Source: Phragmites australis
Taxonomy: Eukaryota; Streptophyta; Magnoliopsida; Poales; Poaceae
DNA length: 64,000 bases
Direction: 5' to 3'
Assembly (NCBI RefSeq): GCF_958298935.1
Contig: NC_084924.1
Span: 15,907,819 to 15,971,818, forward strand
In this document: one piece after another, positions 1 to 10,680 of the stretch
How the letters are laid out: every line of letters starts with the position of its first letter
Position numbering within the stretch: position 1 is the stretch's first letter
Made by a program: the position numbers and the translations under genes
Notes under the pieces: model-generated
Databases searched by the model: none
What the model was told of the DNA's origin: nothing
The model's input: the letters and a program-made list of their open reading frames with translations, nothing else

Positions 1-1128
1 GTCTGTCTATCCTAGAGCTTTGGGCTCCTTGTTCTTCGGTGGTCTCAGCTTCTATGCTTGTACGAAGATGTTCTTCAGTCTCTAAGCAAGTGTCTGAGAG
101 TTCAAGCGTTCTTCTATTCTAGGTTAACTCTGATTCACCTTGTTTTGTCCGTGCCCGCCGGCTCCTTAAATACTCGCCGATGGTAGCGTGCCCCGAAAGG
201 GAGGGCATGAGTTCCAAGGCGCCATAAATGGAAAGGCAGTCATCATGGCCTCTGCGTGAAGTGACGGGGGGTTGAAAATGCGCCCCCGCCCGGTCTTCGG
301 TCGTCATAATAGCGCTAGCAATGGGCGCCGTGGAGAGGGCCCACCGGGCAGCCACAGAGCGGCCCGGTGTGCCTGTTCGGTCTTCTATGCCTGCCACAGC
401 AGGGCAGCAGGTGGGGCGCCTCGGGCCTCGTGACGCCATCCTGAGGCGCCCCGAATGACGCGGGATGGGACCCGTGCATTAAATGTCCCCACACCCTTCT
501 GCCAGAATATGGCAGGGACTGACACCGATCGTGGCAGGGGCAGTTGGAGGTGACACGCCACGCGCGCTCTTAAATGCAGCATCGGGCCTTTCACTGGCTG
601 ACACCTCATCACTAGACCTCTGTGGGGGCCACCGACGAAGGACTCCTTGGACCGTCGAGGAACCGAGTGCTCGGGGGTCACTGTTCACCTCCCCGAGCAC
701 TCTCTCCTGGGAACGCCCTTTCTTGGTCCTCGGGGAACCGAGTGCTCGGGGGCCACTGTTCACGGCCCCGAGCACTCTCTCCCGGAACTACCTTCCTTGG
801 GTCCTCGGGGTACTCGGGTGCTCGGGGGTCACTGTTCACCTCCCCAAGTACTCTCTTCCCGGTACTTGGCTTTCCTAGTCATTAGGAGACTTAGGTGCTC
901 GGGGGTCACTGTTCACCTCCCCGAGCACTCTCTTCCCGGTCACTTGGTCTTCGCAGATCATCGGGGAACCCGGGTACTCGGGGACCACTGTTCGTGGCCC
1001 CGAGCGCCCTCTCCCGGGACTTAGTCTTTTCGTACCTCGCGGAGGTGAACCCCGTGGGAAGGCGACACGTGGCGGACTGCTGGCCTGGCCTCGGGATTTG
1101 GGGACCCCTGGTTCCTGATTCACCGACA
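1..1128 (-). repeat. Left LTR (3' LTR in element sense), partial
   Basis: Positions 1-1128 match 12721-13848 base for base apart from scattered substitutions. The terminus reads CACCGACA at 1121-1128, the complement of a TGTCGGTG LTR start. About 270 bp of this LTR lie beyond the window. Positions 667-1013 hold five copies of a 75-79 bp unit. Each contains an inverted repeat with arms like GTGCTCGGGG and CCCCGAGCAC around a short loop (first arms at 667-676 and 691-700, second at 742-751 and 766-775). Confidence 0.93.
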
Positions 1129-1143
1129 GCAGCCCCCGGGCCC
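1129..1143 (-). other. Candidate polypurine tract of the Tat element
   Basis: Read on the minus strand, the bases next to the 3' LTR start are GGCCCGGGGGCTGC followed by TGTCGG. A G-rich tract ending just before TGTCGG is usual for priming plus-strand DNA in plant Gypsy elements. The tract is not purely purine, so the assignment rests mainly on position. Confidence 0.4.
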
Positions 1144-1506
1144 ATTGGCAGGCGATGGCCCAGAGACTGCGGATGGGGCCTTCGTCGTCATCGAGGCCGA
1201 ACCCAGCACCGACGCCACGTGGCGTGCTTTTAGGCGCTGGTCTCTCCGGCCCAGGTTTTTGGTACGGCCCAATGGGGAGCCGAACGGACGCACGTCCGGC
1301 CGAATCTTGAGGCGCATGATAACGAGGTGGGCAGCGCGTGATAACGAGGCAGGCGGCGTGCGTGGCAACCGCGCAGATAGAGGATAGTGCGCTTGGCAAC
1401 CGCTGACAACCGCGCGGCCCGAGGGAGATTCGCCTGGCGGTTGCGTCGGCCGAGGAAGTTGTCTCACCGAGCACGCCGCGGCAGGCGACGTTTGAATTCC
1501 CTGGGG

Positions 1507-1514
1507 TATAAAAA
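1507..1514 (+). promoter_or_regulatory. TATA box of the antisense gene
   Basis: TATAAAAA lies about 160 bp upstream of the start codon at 1671, outside the LTR and on the strand opposite to gag-pol. A pyrimidine-rich leader with CT-rich stretches follows. This fits an internal promoter that transcribes the antisense gene independently of the LTR. The box is seen; promoter activity is inferred. Confidence 0.6.
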
Positions 1515-1670
1515 GGGGGAAGGGAGCGAACCACCCCCACTTTATGCCATCTTTGCGATCAAGTCTTCTCCTTATTCTTCTTCCTTGCGCTCCTGAGCTC
1601 TCGCCCTCCCTTAGGCGATCAGCACACCTTTCTTCCCCCTCCGTCCCAACACATCCCCCACCCCGACACA

Positions 1671-4600
1671 ATGCCAAGAGTGGGAGGTAGCCACCGCGAC
1701 AAGACACCCGATAGTGTGCTGCCAGAGTCCCGGTTTGTCAACAAGGAGGCGGCGGACAGAGTGCGGAAGATGATGGTGCCCGAAGGCCAGCGGGAGGCCT
1801 CGGTGGTGAGGCCGGCGAGCTTCCCGCCGGTCACGAACCGGCCGAAGCGGATCGTCATCTTCGGCTCATTCGTGGCGGCCGGGCTGGTGCCGCCTTTCTC
1901 CACCTTCTTCCTCCAGATCCTCGACACATTCGGGATCCAACTGGCGCACCTCAGCCCGAACTCGGGTTGTCATCCTAGCGATCTTCGCACATTTTTGCAA
2001 GATGTTCGTCGAGGTGCCACCGTCGGTGTCGCTGTTCTGACACTTCTTCATGCTGCGGTCGACCGGGAAGAAGAGGGGCCTCTCCACCGCGGATGTCACC
2101 GGCTGCTGCAACTTCCGGCTGCGGGACGGCTTGGCGGAGCTGTACATCCCGCAAGTGCTGCAAAGCAAGTGGGATGACTGGCGGCGTGACTGGGTCTACG
2201 TCGACATCAGCCCCCACGACCGCCTCACGCTGCTGGAGTTGGCAGCGGAGCCCCAGAGGTCAATCTGGGAGGGGGCGCTGCCGGAGGACAAGCGGATGCA
2301 GCCGGTCCTGGACCACATCGAGTATCTGCGCCAGGTCGGCCTTACATCAGTGATGGTGGTGGCGGACTACCTGCGCCGCCGCCTGGCGCCTCTGCGGGAG
2401 CGGGTCTGCCCCTGCTGGATGTACACGGGCTCCCAGGACATCACCAGGACCCAGATCGGCGAGGACTGGGACCTGGACGAGGCGGCGCTGGCAGGCCTGC
2501 TCCAGGTGGTGATCGGCGTGGAGGACCTGACTCGGGCAGTGCTCCCCCGGGAACAGCTGGCGCTCTGCGCTGACCTGAATCGGGTGGCGCTGCAAGCGAC
2601 GCTGCCTGAGTTCAACGCCCAGGGCCCCAAAACCCCGGGACTATCCAGATTCCCGGGGTGGATGAGGCGACCGGCTGCGCTCCGAGGGCCTCCGGTGGGG
2701 ACGCCGCCAGTAGCAGGCCGCAGGCAAGTGGCAGGGGGGCCGCGGGTGGCCGGGCGCAGACCAGCGCAGCGGGCGCCGTGGGCAGCAGGCCGCAGGTCGG
2801 ATGTGGGGTTGCCGCAGGCAGCAGCCACCAAGCCGGCAGAGGAAGCATCACTGGCAGTGGAGCGGCGGCGGCGCCGGGGGACAAAGTAAAGCGCCCCCGG
2901 GCGTTCGTGCCTACCCTGACATCGTCGTCGTCGCCATCGCCTCCACAGCAGCTGCTGACGGCGAGCAGCGCGAAGGAGGGAGGCCGGGGCGGCCAGTCGT
3001 CCAGCGCGGGGTCGGCGACGAAGGCGAAGTCCGGGGCTCTGGAACCCGGAGACCAAGGCCGGCGGTCGAGCGGGTCTACAGCGAGTGCCCAAGCCGGCCC
3101 GCCGCCGGTGATGGGCACCGTAGCCCAGAGACCAAGGCCGGCACAGGAGCGCGTCTACAGCGACTGCCCAAGCCGGCCCACTGCCAGAGACAGGCTCCAC
3201 GGCGGCCTCGCAGAGCCTCCCGCTGAAGAGGAGGAGGGAAGATTCCGGGCTGAAGCTGTCAGGCCCGGACTTCAAGATCCCAGAATCGCGATGGCAATAC
3301 CGAAGACCGAAGACTGCGTAAGTTTCTTCTTTTCCCTGAGCATGCTTCGCCCGGAGTGGATTAGGAGACTGACCTATTTTTGCTTTCAGGCCGCCCAAGT
3401 ACGCCGCCGGAGACCAGGGACGGCCGTAGGTGCCGAGGCCGTCTCCAGCCACGAGCCGAGTGCGCCTGAGCCGAGCGTGCCGGTCGAGTCAGAGCCGCAG
3501 AGCGCGCTGACCGAACTGGAGCCGCAGGCACCGCCCTGCCCCGAGCCGAGGGCAGAGGCCGCGCTCGAGCAGCCGGCGCCGGCCGAGCCCGCCCCGAGCA
3601 CTATGAGTGCAGGGTGGATGGCCTCGGCGAGGGCGGTGCTGACATGGCAGCATTCGGGGACCCCGAGCACCTCAGCAGAGAGGGCTCGCAGGGGACCCAG
3701 CGCCCGGCCGTCGTCCATCCGGGCCGCATAACCCCTCCCGGACGTGCTAGGAAGCGCCCGGGAGGTGATCGAGCGGCTAGAGGTGGCCGTGGTGGGGGAG
3801 CGGGCGCAGCTTGAGGCAGATCGCACCGCCCTCGTTGAGGAGAGGGAGCGGCTGGCGGAGGTCGGCCACCTTTTGGAGGCCCGCATCGCCGCGACCCGCG
3901 CCGCCCATGAGAGGGAGCAGTGCGCGATGGACGCGGAGTGGGAGAACCTGGATGAAGTGCGCGAGGAGGCCTTCACCGCGCAAGAAGAAGCCACCCGCCT
4001 GGGTGAGATATCGCGGCGGCGGGCCGCCGAGCTGCTCGCCAGGGAACAACTAGGAAGGGCTCGGGAGGATGTCATCCTGCCGCGCGAGAAGGCGGTGGAG
4101 GCCTCCCAGGCAGACTTAGCCCGCCAGAAGGACGATGTCGAGCAGAGCCGCGCCGAAGTCCACCGTCGGGAGGACGTCGTAATCCGCGAGACTGACATCG
4201 GCATTACGGCGACGGCTCTGGATGCCCGGGAGGAGCAGCTGAATCGCCGGGAGGCGGAGGCTGCCGAGGTGTCGGTGGCTTTAACTGCTCGGGAGGAGCA
4301 GGCCGCCAGGTGGGAGTCGGAGCTGACTGCTTGGGAGCAGGCCCTCTCTACCCTCGCCGAGCAGGTGAAGCAGAAGCAAGCCGAAGTCTCAGCTCCCATC
4401 GTCGTCCCGACCAGCACGGCCGAGGAGCTGAGCTTTGAGGAGCGGCTGTAGATCTTGAAGGACGAGCTCGAGACCGTTAACGCCGAGCGGACCAACGTGA
4501 AGCTGATGATGCGATACATCCTTCGGCAGGCACGGAGGTCCATGAGGGTGGCCGGGCTCGGGCGAGTCTACGTGGGCGAGAAGGGGATGGAGCGAGCAAC

Positions 4601-4937
4601 CATCGGCCACATCACCCTCGGCTTCGAGGAGATCAGCCAGTGACTCAAGGCGCTTCCCTGGGCCGTGCAGGAGTTAGCCGCCCGGGAAGGGCGTGGTCTG
4701 GCCCAAGCGGTGGTCGAGCACGTCCTGGCCTGCTACCGGAGCCGGGACCCAAACTTCTCGCTGGAGCCAGCTCGGGAAGGGGTGGTTGAGGCCGAGGAGG
4801 AGGCCGCCCGGGAGGCTGTCCGGGGCGTCACCGCCGAGGTGGCGGCTTGCTTCATGCGGGAGCCGCTGCCGCTGCCGGACGATGGCAGCAGCAATGAGGA
4901 CTCATCGCCGCCTCCTAAGCCCGACGACTTAGATTAG
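1671..4937 (+). pseudogene. Antisense gene of the Tat element ('putative gypsy type transposon' protein)
   Basis: The gene runs opposite to gag-pol. Start ATG is at 1671. The N-terminal part has the pattern of the plant 'putative gypsy type transposon' domain (Pfam Transposase_28): PPFSTFFLQILDTFGIQLAH, then SDLRTFL, and after a frame change LRDGLAELYIP and WDDWRRDWVYVDI. The middle is a long low-complexity A/G/P/S-rich stretch. A predicted intron lies at 3318-3389. Positions 3744-4451 encode a long E/R/A-rich coiled coil. The C-terminal end carries EHVLACYRSRDPNF and an acidic tail ending at 4937. Most of the gene shares one frame, but 2050 to about 2650 is in another frame, and in-frame stops lie at 3729, 4449 and 4641. 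It is therefore a decayed copy. AT-rich sequence with TGTAAA at about 4969 follows. Family resemblance is by eye; function is unknown. Confidence 0.8.
3318..3389 (+). other. Predicted 72-bp intron in the antisense gene
   Basis: GTAAGTTT at 3318 matches a plant 5' splice site. TTTTTGCTTTCAG ending at 3389 is a strong pyrimidine tract plus 3' splice site, with a branch-point-like CTGAC about 20 bp upstream. The 72-bp length is divisible by three, so both spliced and unspliced forms keep frame. Local composition shifts from GC-rich coding to T-rich inside the segment. Confidence 0.6.
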
Positions 4938-6474
4938 GCTTTTGTACTTTTCTTTTTCTTTGACTTGATGTAAATATGGGAGTGATCACTCAAAATAGCT
5001 GTCCTTTTTTTGAATATAATGGAAGCCTTTCTTTGGGGTCGCAACTCCAGTGTTCTCTCTAATGCTTAATGAAGTCTCTGTTCTTTTCACTTGATGTCCC
5101 GAGGAGTACTTAGTCGGACCGAGCCTGACCTTTCCTCCCCCGAGAACGAAGTCACCACGACCACTCATCGCCCAAGTAGTAAGGCCTTCTTCGCGCGTTC
5201 AGCCCCCGAGCCCTCGCGAGTCCGCAGCGACTAAGTCAAGAGACAAAGGCACGAACTTCCTTACTCGGGAGATAGGTCGATCCAGCACGGAGCACGCCAC
5301 GACCAGTGAACGCTTTCCCATTTTGCGACCACTCAAACAAGTAGGCCGGAGACACGTGCGGGCGGAAATGTGACCAAAAGTCCCCACGGTTTGGTGGTGC
5401 CCAGGCTAGGACGGACCGGACCGAGCACCGACAGCCTGCCCCCAGGGTTTAGGCTCCCGGCCGCTCTTTGCTTGAGCGGTAGGATTACCCGAGAACCCTA
5501 GAGGCTCGGTAGTGCCTAGGGTACTTTTAAGCGGACCGAACACCACGACCACCATGAAGGACTTCGGTCAGACATTGCCGTTCGTACGGTATATCTTTCT
5601 ACTGTCCGTTCTGTCATTCCGGGAAAAGCGGATACATGGGCAGGGTTTTGTGCGCGAGGAGACCATCTCGCCGAACAGATTAGAATACGAGGGCCCCGAG
5701 GATAACTCGGGAACAATAGATTGCTGAATGTAAATTCGTATGACTTTAACCACTCACCGGACAGTTGTCAGCTTTTCGGCCGGCCGATCCAGGAGAGGTA
5801 TGCGCTCCGAGCTCGGGGTGCCCGGGAACTTGGTTCCCTCGGTCGGAGCGCCCGAGCACTGGGAAGCGTGATGGGGAGCCCGAGTGGTAGGACCCCCTAG
5901 GCCTGAGCAGTGACCTGGGCACTGAGGCCCTCGTGGTCGAGCTGCTTTTGCTCTTGGTTGTTGATCTGTAACTTAAGAAAATAGAAAGATTTTTTGTTTG
6001 GTGTGCTCTGTTAGTGCGGTACTCATTATAGACCGCTCTTGCTTTCGACCCAAGACCTCTCGAATACCCGGACGGCGAACTATACAGGCAGAGGCATAAC
6101 ACAAAGGTCCTATTGTTTGGTGGTGCCCGGGGAATGACAGACTAGACTGAGCACCGACAGCCCGCCCCCGGGGTCTAGGCTCCGGACTACTCTTTATTCG
6201 AGCGATAGGATTACCCGAGAGCCCTAGAGGCTCGGTGATGCCCGGGGTACTGCCATGACACCGAACACCACAGCCTACCACGACAGACATAGGTCAGCGG
6301 CAACTGCCTATGCACATACCGATCGGGATCCTTTTATCAACGGGGAAAATGAGAGAGCAAGTTTTTCTCGCATAGTCGAGCATCTCACCAGACAGATTAA
6401 ACATATGGATTCCAAAAAAAGCAAAATTTGAAATAAGAACTGGACATTGATAACATATATATATTGACAATTTT
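4938..6474. other. Spacer between antisense gene and integrase
   Basis: No gene is supported here. The stretch holds a transcript-end-like AT-rich region just after 4937 and a dispersed pair of about 190-bp direct repeats (see 5386-6305). It ends in an AT-rich segment near 6440 (ATATATATAT). Non-coding, repeat-bearing spacers at this place are common in Tat elements. Confidence 0.6.
5386..6305. repeat. Pair of about 190-bp diverged direct repeats
   Basis: Copy one at about 5386-5580 and copy two at about 6115-6305 share ordered blocks: GTTTGGTGGTGCCC, GAGCACCGACAGCC, GTAGGATTACCCGAGA-like sequence, CCCTAGAGGCTCGGT and ACCGAACACCAC. They are separated by about 730 bp and lie in the spacer of the Tat element. 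Confidence 0.7.
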
Positions 6475-7660
6475 TTACAAGACTGGGTGACTTACCCGGT
6501 TAGTGGTAGCCCCCGGCCAACTTGGGCGAGGGAAGCCCCCGGCCTGGTTGGCCCGAGCATGCCACCTACGGATAGAACTTGTGCAGATGCTCGATGTTCC
6601 AGGCATTGGGGAGCGGCTGCCCCATCCTCTGCAGCCAGCCAAAAGGAACCTTCTCACAGGACACCGATCACGGTAAAGGGCCCTTCCCACATAGGGGATA
6701 GTTTATTCCTTACTTCGCGCGATTGGACGCGTCAGAGAACTAGATCCCCCACCTCGAGAGACCGGGCCCGGATGTGGCGCTGATGATAGCGCCGTAGGCT
6801 TTGCTGGTAGTGGGTTGCTCAGACGGCAGCACGCCGCCAGCGCTCTTCCAAGTACTTGATGTCGTCGCGCCTTCGCTGTTCCTGTTCACCTTCGGAGTAG
6901 GCATGCACCCGAGGTGAGCCAAGAGTGAGCTTGGAGGGGAGGACCGCCTCAGCGCCGTACACAAGGAAGAAAGGAGTCTCCCCGGTAGCGCGACTTGGCG
7001 TGGTCCGATTGGCCCATAGCACAGTGGGCAGCTCGTCGATCCACCATTTCTCGTGCTTTGCGAGCACGTTGTAGGTCCAGGTTTTGAGCCCCTTCAGTAT
7101 CTCAGCATTGGCGCGCTCGACCTGCCCATTGCTCCAAGGATGAGCGATGGAGGCGAAGCAGAGCTTGATGCCGAGGTCCTCGCAGTAGTCCCCGAACAGG
7201 GCACTGGTGAACTGAGTGCCATTGTCGGTGATGATCCGGTTTGGGACGCTGAAGCAACTTGTGATACCGCGGATGAACAGAAGCGCAGTGTTCTTGGTCA
7301 CCTTGACAACTAGAACTGCCTCCGGCCACTTGGTAAACTTGTCGATTGCGACGTAGAGGTACTCATAGCCCCCGATTGCTCGGGGGAATGGACCCAGAAT
7401 GTCCAACCCCCAGACTGCGAAGGACCATGACAGGGGGATGGTTTGGAGAGCCTGAGCTGGCTGGTGAATCTGCTTTGCGTGGAACTGGCACACCCTACAG
7501 TGCCGAACCAACTCGGAAGCATCCTGGAGAGCTGTAGGCTAGTAGAAGCCTTGCCGGAAGGCCTTCCCCACCAGCGTGCGGAATGATGCATGGCCACCGC
7601 ACTCGCCCTCGTGGTTCTCAGCGAGAAGCTCGCTGCCTTCTACCCGGGTGATGCATTTCA
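6475..7660 (-). pseudogene. Integrase domain of the Tat element
   Basis: The integrase inserts cDNA into the genome. On the minus strand, the zinc-binding part is visible around 7620-7480 (HEGECGGH, then CRVCQFHAKQ). The catalytic core follows with all three acidic residues in context: GLDILGPF, ITDNGTQF and SNGQVERANAEI. Further on are KWWIDELPTVLWA and TPFFLVYGAEAVLP, typical of plant Gypsy integrases. A stop codon at 7541-7539 splits the zinc-binding part from the core. More stops interrupt the C-terminal part below about 6750, including one after LEVGDLVL. No chromodomain is visible, as expected for Tat elements. The copy is non-functional as it stands. Confidence 0.88.
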
Positions 7661-7889
7661 GTAGGACGCCGCCTGTGCTGCGCCTGTAGAGACCCCTGTC
7701 TACTATAGCATAGCGTTTGGACTGCCGAGTAATTCTTTCGGTAGAGGCATCATCCCCGGGGAGGAACTTTTCTTTCAAGTACCCTCGGATCTCGTGCATC
7801 CACGATGTATCTTGAGAACAGCCAGCAAGCGCAGCGCACTTGCCGGGCGCTGGCACTCTGTCGGGGCTTCCCACTGAGGGCACCACCGG

Positions 7890-8450
7890 GGTCCCCTGAA
7901 CTAAGCTCGAGGTTTCCCCTTCGTCCTGTTCGGTAGGCAGCACGGAAGGCCGTGTGAGCCTTTCTTCAAAGACTCCAGCAGGGACACACGCACGGGAAGA
8001 GGCCAGGTGAGAAAGGTCATCGGCCAGAGCGTTGTCGCAGCAAGATATGTACCGCAGCTCCAGGCTGTCAAAGTGCCTCTCCAGATTCCTGACTTCATCC
8101 ACGTACACCGCCATTTGAGGATCCGTGCACTGGTATTCTTTCGACACCTGGTTGACCACCAGCTGGGAGTCTCCCTTAACCAGGAGGTGACGAATCCCGA
8201 GGCCCACCGCAGCCCGGAGGCCTGCGATGAGTTCCTCATATTCCGCCATGTTGTTGGTTGCTCGGAACTGCAGTTGCACGACATACTGGAGTTCTTCACC
8301 CATTGGGGAGGTGAGAACCACTCCGGCCCCCGCGCCTTTCAGCGCGAGGGAACCGTCAAAGTGCATAATCCAGTACCCGGGCGCATCGTGCCCGGGGTAG
8401 GCGAAAATTTCTTCTTGGTCAATCTGAGGGACAGGCGTCCACTCTGCCAC
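7890..8450 (-). pseudogene. Second RNase H domain of the Tat element
   Basis: An additional RNase H fold lies between RT-RNase H and integrase. On the minus strand the catalytic-site patterns appear in order: MHFDGSLALKGAGAG (first Asp), NNMAEYEELIAGL (Glu), VKGDSQLVVNQV (second Asp) and NALADDLSHLA (last Asp region). Known biology: Tat-lineage elements carry such a second RNase H in addition to the usual Gypsy one. The segment is one open stretch up to about 7540, with a variable linker (SSLVQGTPVVP) after the domain. A stop just upstream at about 8468-8466 separates it from the preceding domain. Confidence 0.85.
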
Positions 8451-8465
8451 GAAGTCAGAGAGCGC

Positions 8466-9970
8466 CTAGCTTTTGATCGCCTGGCAGCTGACAAAGTGCA
8501 GATCAAACTCCATCAGCTCCACCGCCCACTTGACAATGCGTCCAGTGCCCTCTCGGTTCTGGTGGATGGGCCCTAGCGGATACGTGGTAACCACCGAGAC
8601 CTTGTGCGCCTGGAGGTAGTGGCGGAGCATCCGGTAAGCAACGAGCACAGCATATAGCAGCTTCTGGGCTTGGGGGTACCTTGTCTTGGCGTCTCGGAGG
8701 ACTTCACTAACGAAGTACACCTGCTCGGGGGGAGCCGCGAGGACTGGGGAGTGCTCGGGGACGGCCGGGAGTTGGGACCCAGCACCTTGCCCTGAGCACT
8801 CATCGCTCTCCACCACCAGTACTATGCTCACGATCTAGGGAGTGGCCAAGACGTAGAGTAGTGGTGGCTCGCCCTCAGAGGGGGGCCACCAGAACGGGCG
8901 GCGAGGTGAGATATTTCTTCAAATCGCGGAAGGTCTGCTCGGCCTCCGGCGTCCAGTCGAAGTGACCGGTCTTCTTCAGGAGTTTGAAGAGGGGGAGTCC
9001 TCGCTCCCCGAGCTTTGAGATGAAGCGCCCGAGGGCCACCATGCAGCCGGCGAGGCGCTGAACTTCCTTGAGTCGAACCGGGGGGTGCATCTGCTCGATG
9101 GCCCAGATGTTCTCTGGGTTGGTCTTGATTCCTCGGCTAGAGACCAAGAAACCGAGGAGCTTGCCCGCAGGTACCCCGAAGACGCACTTCTCGGGGTTGA
9201 GCTTCAAGCAGGTAGTGCGGAGACTATTGAAAGTCTCGACTAGATCTTCAAGCAGGGTGGCGCGGTCTCGAGATTTGACCACGAGATCGTCAATGTAGGC
9301 CTCGACGTTGCGGCCAACCTGCGAGTCAAGGGTAATGCGCACAGCGCGCTGGAAAGATGACCCAGTATTGCGCAAACCGAACGGCATCGATACATAGCAA
9401 TAAGTCCCCACCGGAGTGGTAAAAGAAGTTTTTTCTTCATCCTCTATGGCCATGCGGATTTGGTGATAACCAGAGTTTGCATCTAAAAAACATTAAAGAT
9501 CGCACCCCGCGGTTGCATCTACAATCTGATCTATGCGGGGTAAAGGAAAATGATCTTTTGGGCAAGCCTTGTTTAGGTCAATGTAGTCGACGCACATGCG
9601 AAGCTTGCCGTTGGCCTTCGGGACGATGACTGGGTTCGCTAGCCACTCGGGGTGGAGGACTTCTCGGATGAAGCCAGCATCAAGGAGCTTACTCACTTGC
9701 TCCCAGATGAACTCCTGGTGCTCGGGCGCCTACCGCCGGACTTTCTGCTTCACCGGGCGTGCATCCGGGCGCACAGCCAGGTGGTGCTCGATCACCTCCC
9801 TAGGGATCCCGGGCATATCGGATGGCTGCCATGCAAACACATCGATGTTATCCCGGAGGAAGGCGATGAGCGCGCTTTCCTATTTGCTGCCCAGGTCACC
9901 GTCGATTCAGACGACCTGGGAAGCGTCTTCGCCCACCACGACCTCCTTCGTAGGAACGGAGGCGTCAGCA
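8466..9970 (-). pseudogene. Reverse transcriptase and first RNase H of the Tat element
   Basis: Reading the minus strand from about 9970, the RT begins after the protease linker. Visible motifs are LLDAGFIREVLHPEWLANPV, KLRMCVDYIDLNKACPKD, PLPRIDQIVD, MPFGLRNTGSSFQR and the catalytic YIDDLV, followed by LNPEKCVFGV and KLLGFLVS. The thumb and connection run into an RNase H-like part near 8870-8470 ([34 protein letters not shown]). Stops occur near 9904, at 9732 within the pre-RT linker, at 9493 and near 8835, so no full-length product can be made. The catalytic motif has Ile where YVDD is common. Confidence 0.88.
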
Positions 9971-9999
9971 GCGAGTCGGGGTTTGGATGAAGAGGTCCC

Positions 10000-10680
10000 G
10001 GGCCCCCTGGACGACCTTTGACCTTGGCTCGAGCTGAGACCAAGGCCGAGTATAACTGCTCGGCGCAGGAGACAGCGTTGCCGGTCTCGGCGGACACGGA
10101 GATGGGGCCCGCTGGGCCTGGCATCTTGACCGTAAGGTAAGCATAGTGGGTGACCACCATGAACCGAGCGAGCACCGGGCGCTCGAGGATGGCGTTGTAG
10201 TGGAGGGGGAGCTCCACGACGTCGAAGATGACGTTCTCCATCCGGAAGTTGTCCCGGCTCCCGAATGTCACGGGCAGCTCGACTTGCCCGAGGGGCAGGG
10301 AGTGCCCTGGTGTCACCCCATAAAAGGGGAGCAATGACTTCAGGCGCCTGGAGGGCACCTGCAGCTTCTCGAAGGCCTCCCGGGAAAGGAGGTTCAGGCC
10401 TGCGCCCTGGTCGATCAGCACCTTGCTGATCTTTACGTTGCAGATGGTGGGGGACACTACCAGGGGTAGTCGCCCCACACCTGCAATACTGGCGGGGTGG
10501 TCGGCCAAGCTGAACGTGATCGGGGCATCCGAACACTTCAGGGGCCTTGCGGCCTCTTCACTCAGGGTCGCCGAGCACACCTCACGCTGCATGGTCTTGA
10601 CGCTGCAGCGGGACGAGGGCGTGTAAGCGCCTCCGTCGATGAAAGCGACGGTGTGCTTAGGCTCCTGGAAGCGAGCTCTT
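10000..10680 (-). pseudogene. Aspartic protease region of the Tat element
   Basis: On the minus strand, HTVAFIDGGAYTPSS is followed by ITFSLADHPASI, LPLVVSPTICNVKISKVLI and the active-site stretch DQGAGLNLLS. Then come FYGVTPGHSLPLGQVELP, VTFG and YNAILERPVLARF. The order and spacing match retropepsin-like proteases of plant Gypsy elements, which cut the gag-pol polyprotein. The usual D-[TSG]-G active-site triplet reads D-Q-G here, an odd central residue that may be damage. It is in a different frame from the upstream gag end, and the frame is lost again near 10000 before RT. Confidence 0.8.

Noticed and set aside
483..1024. Plus-strand frames in the left LTR giving GTECSGVTVH-type repeats
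   Set aside because: They are translations of the hairpin repeat array; the same frames appear in the other LTR copies and match no protein family.
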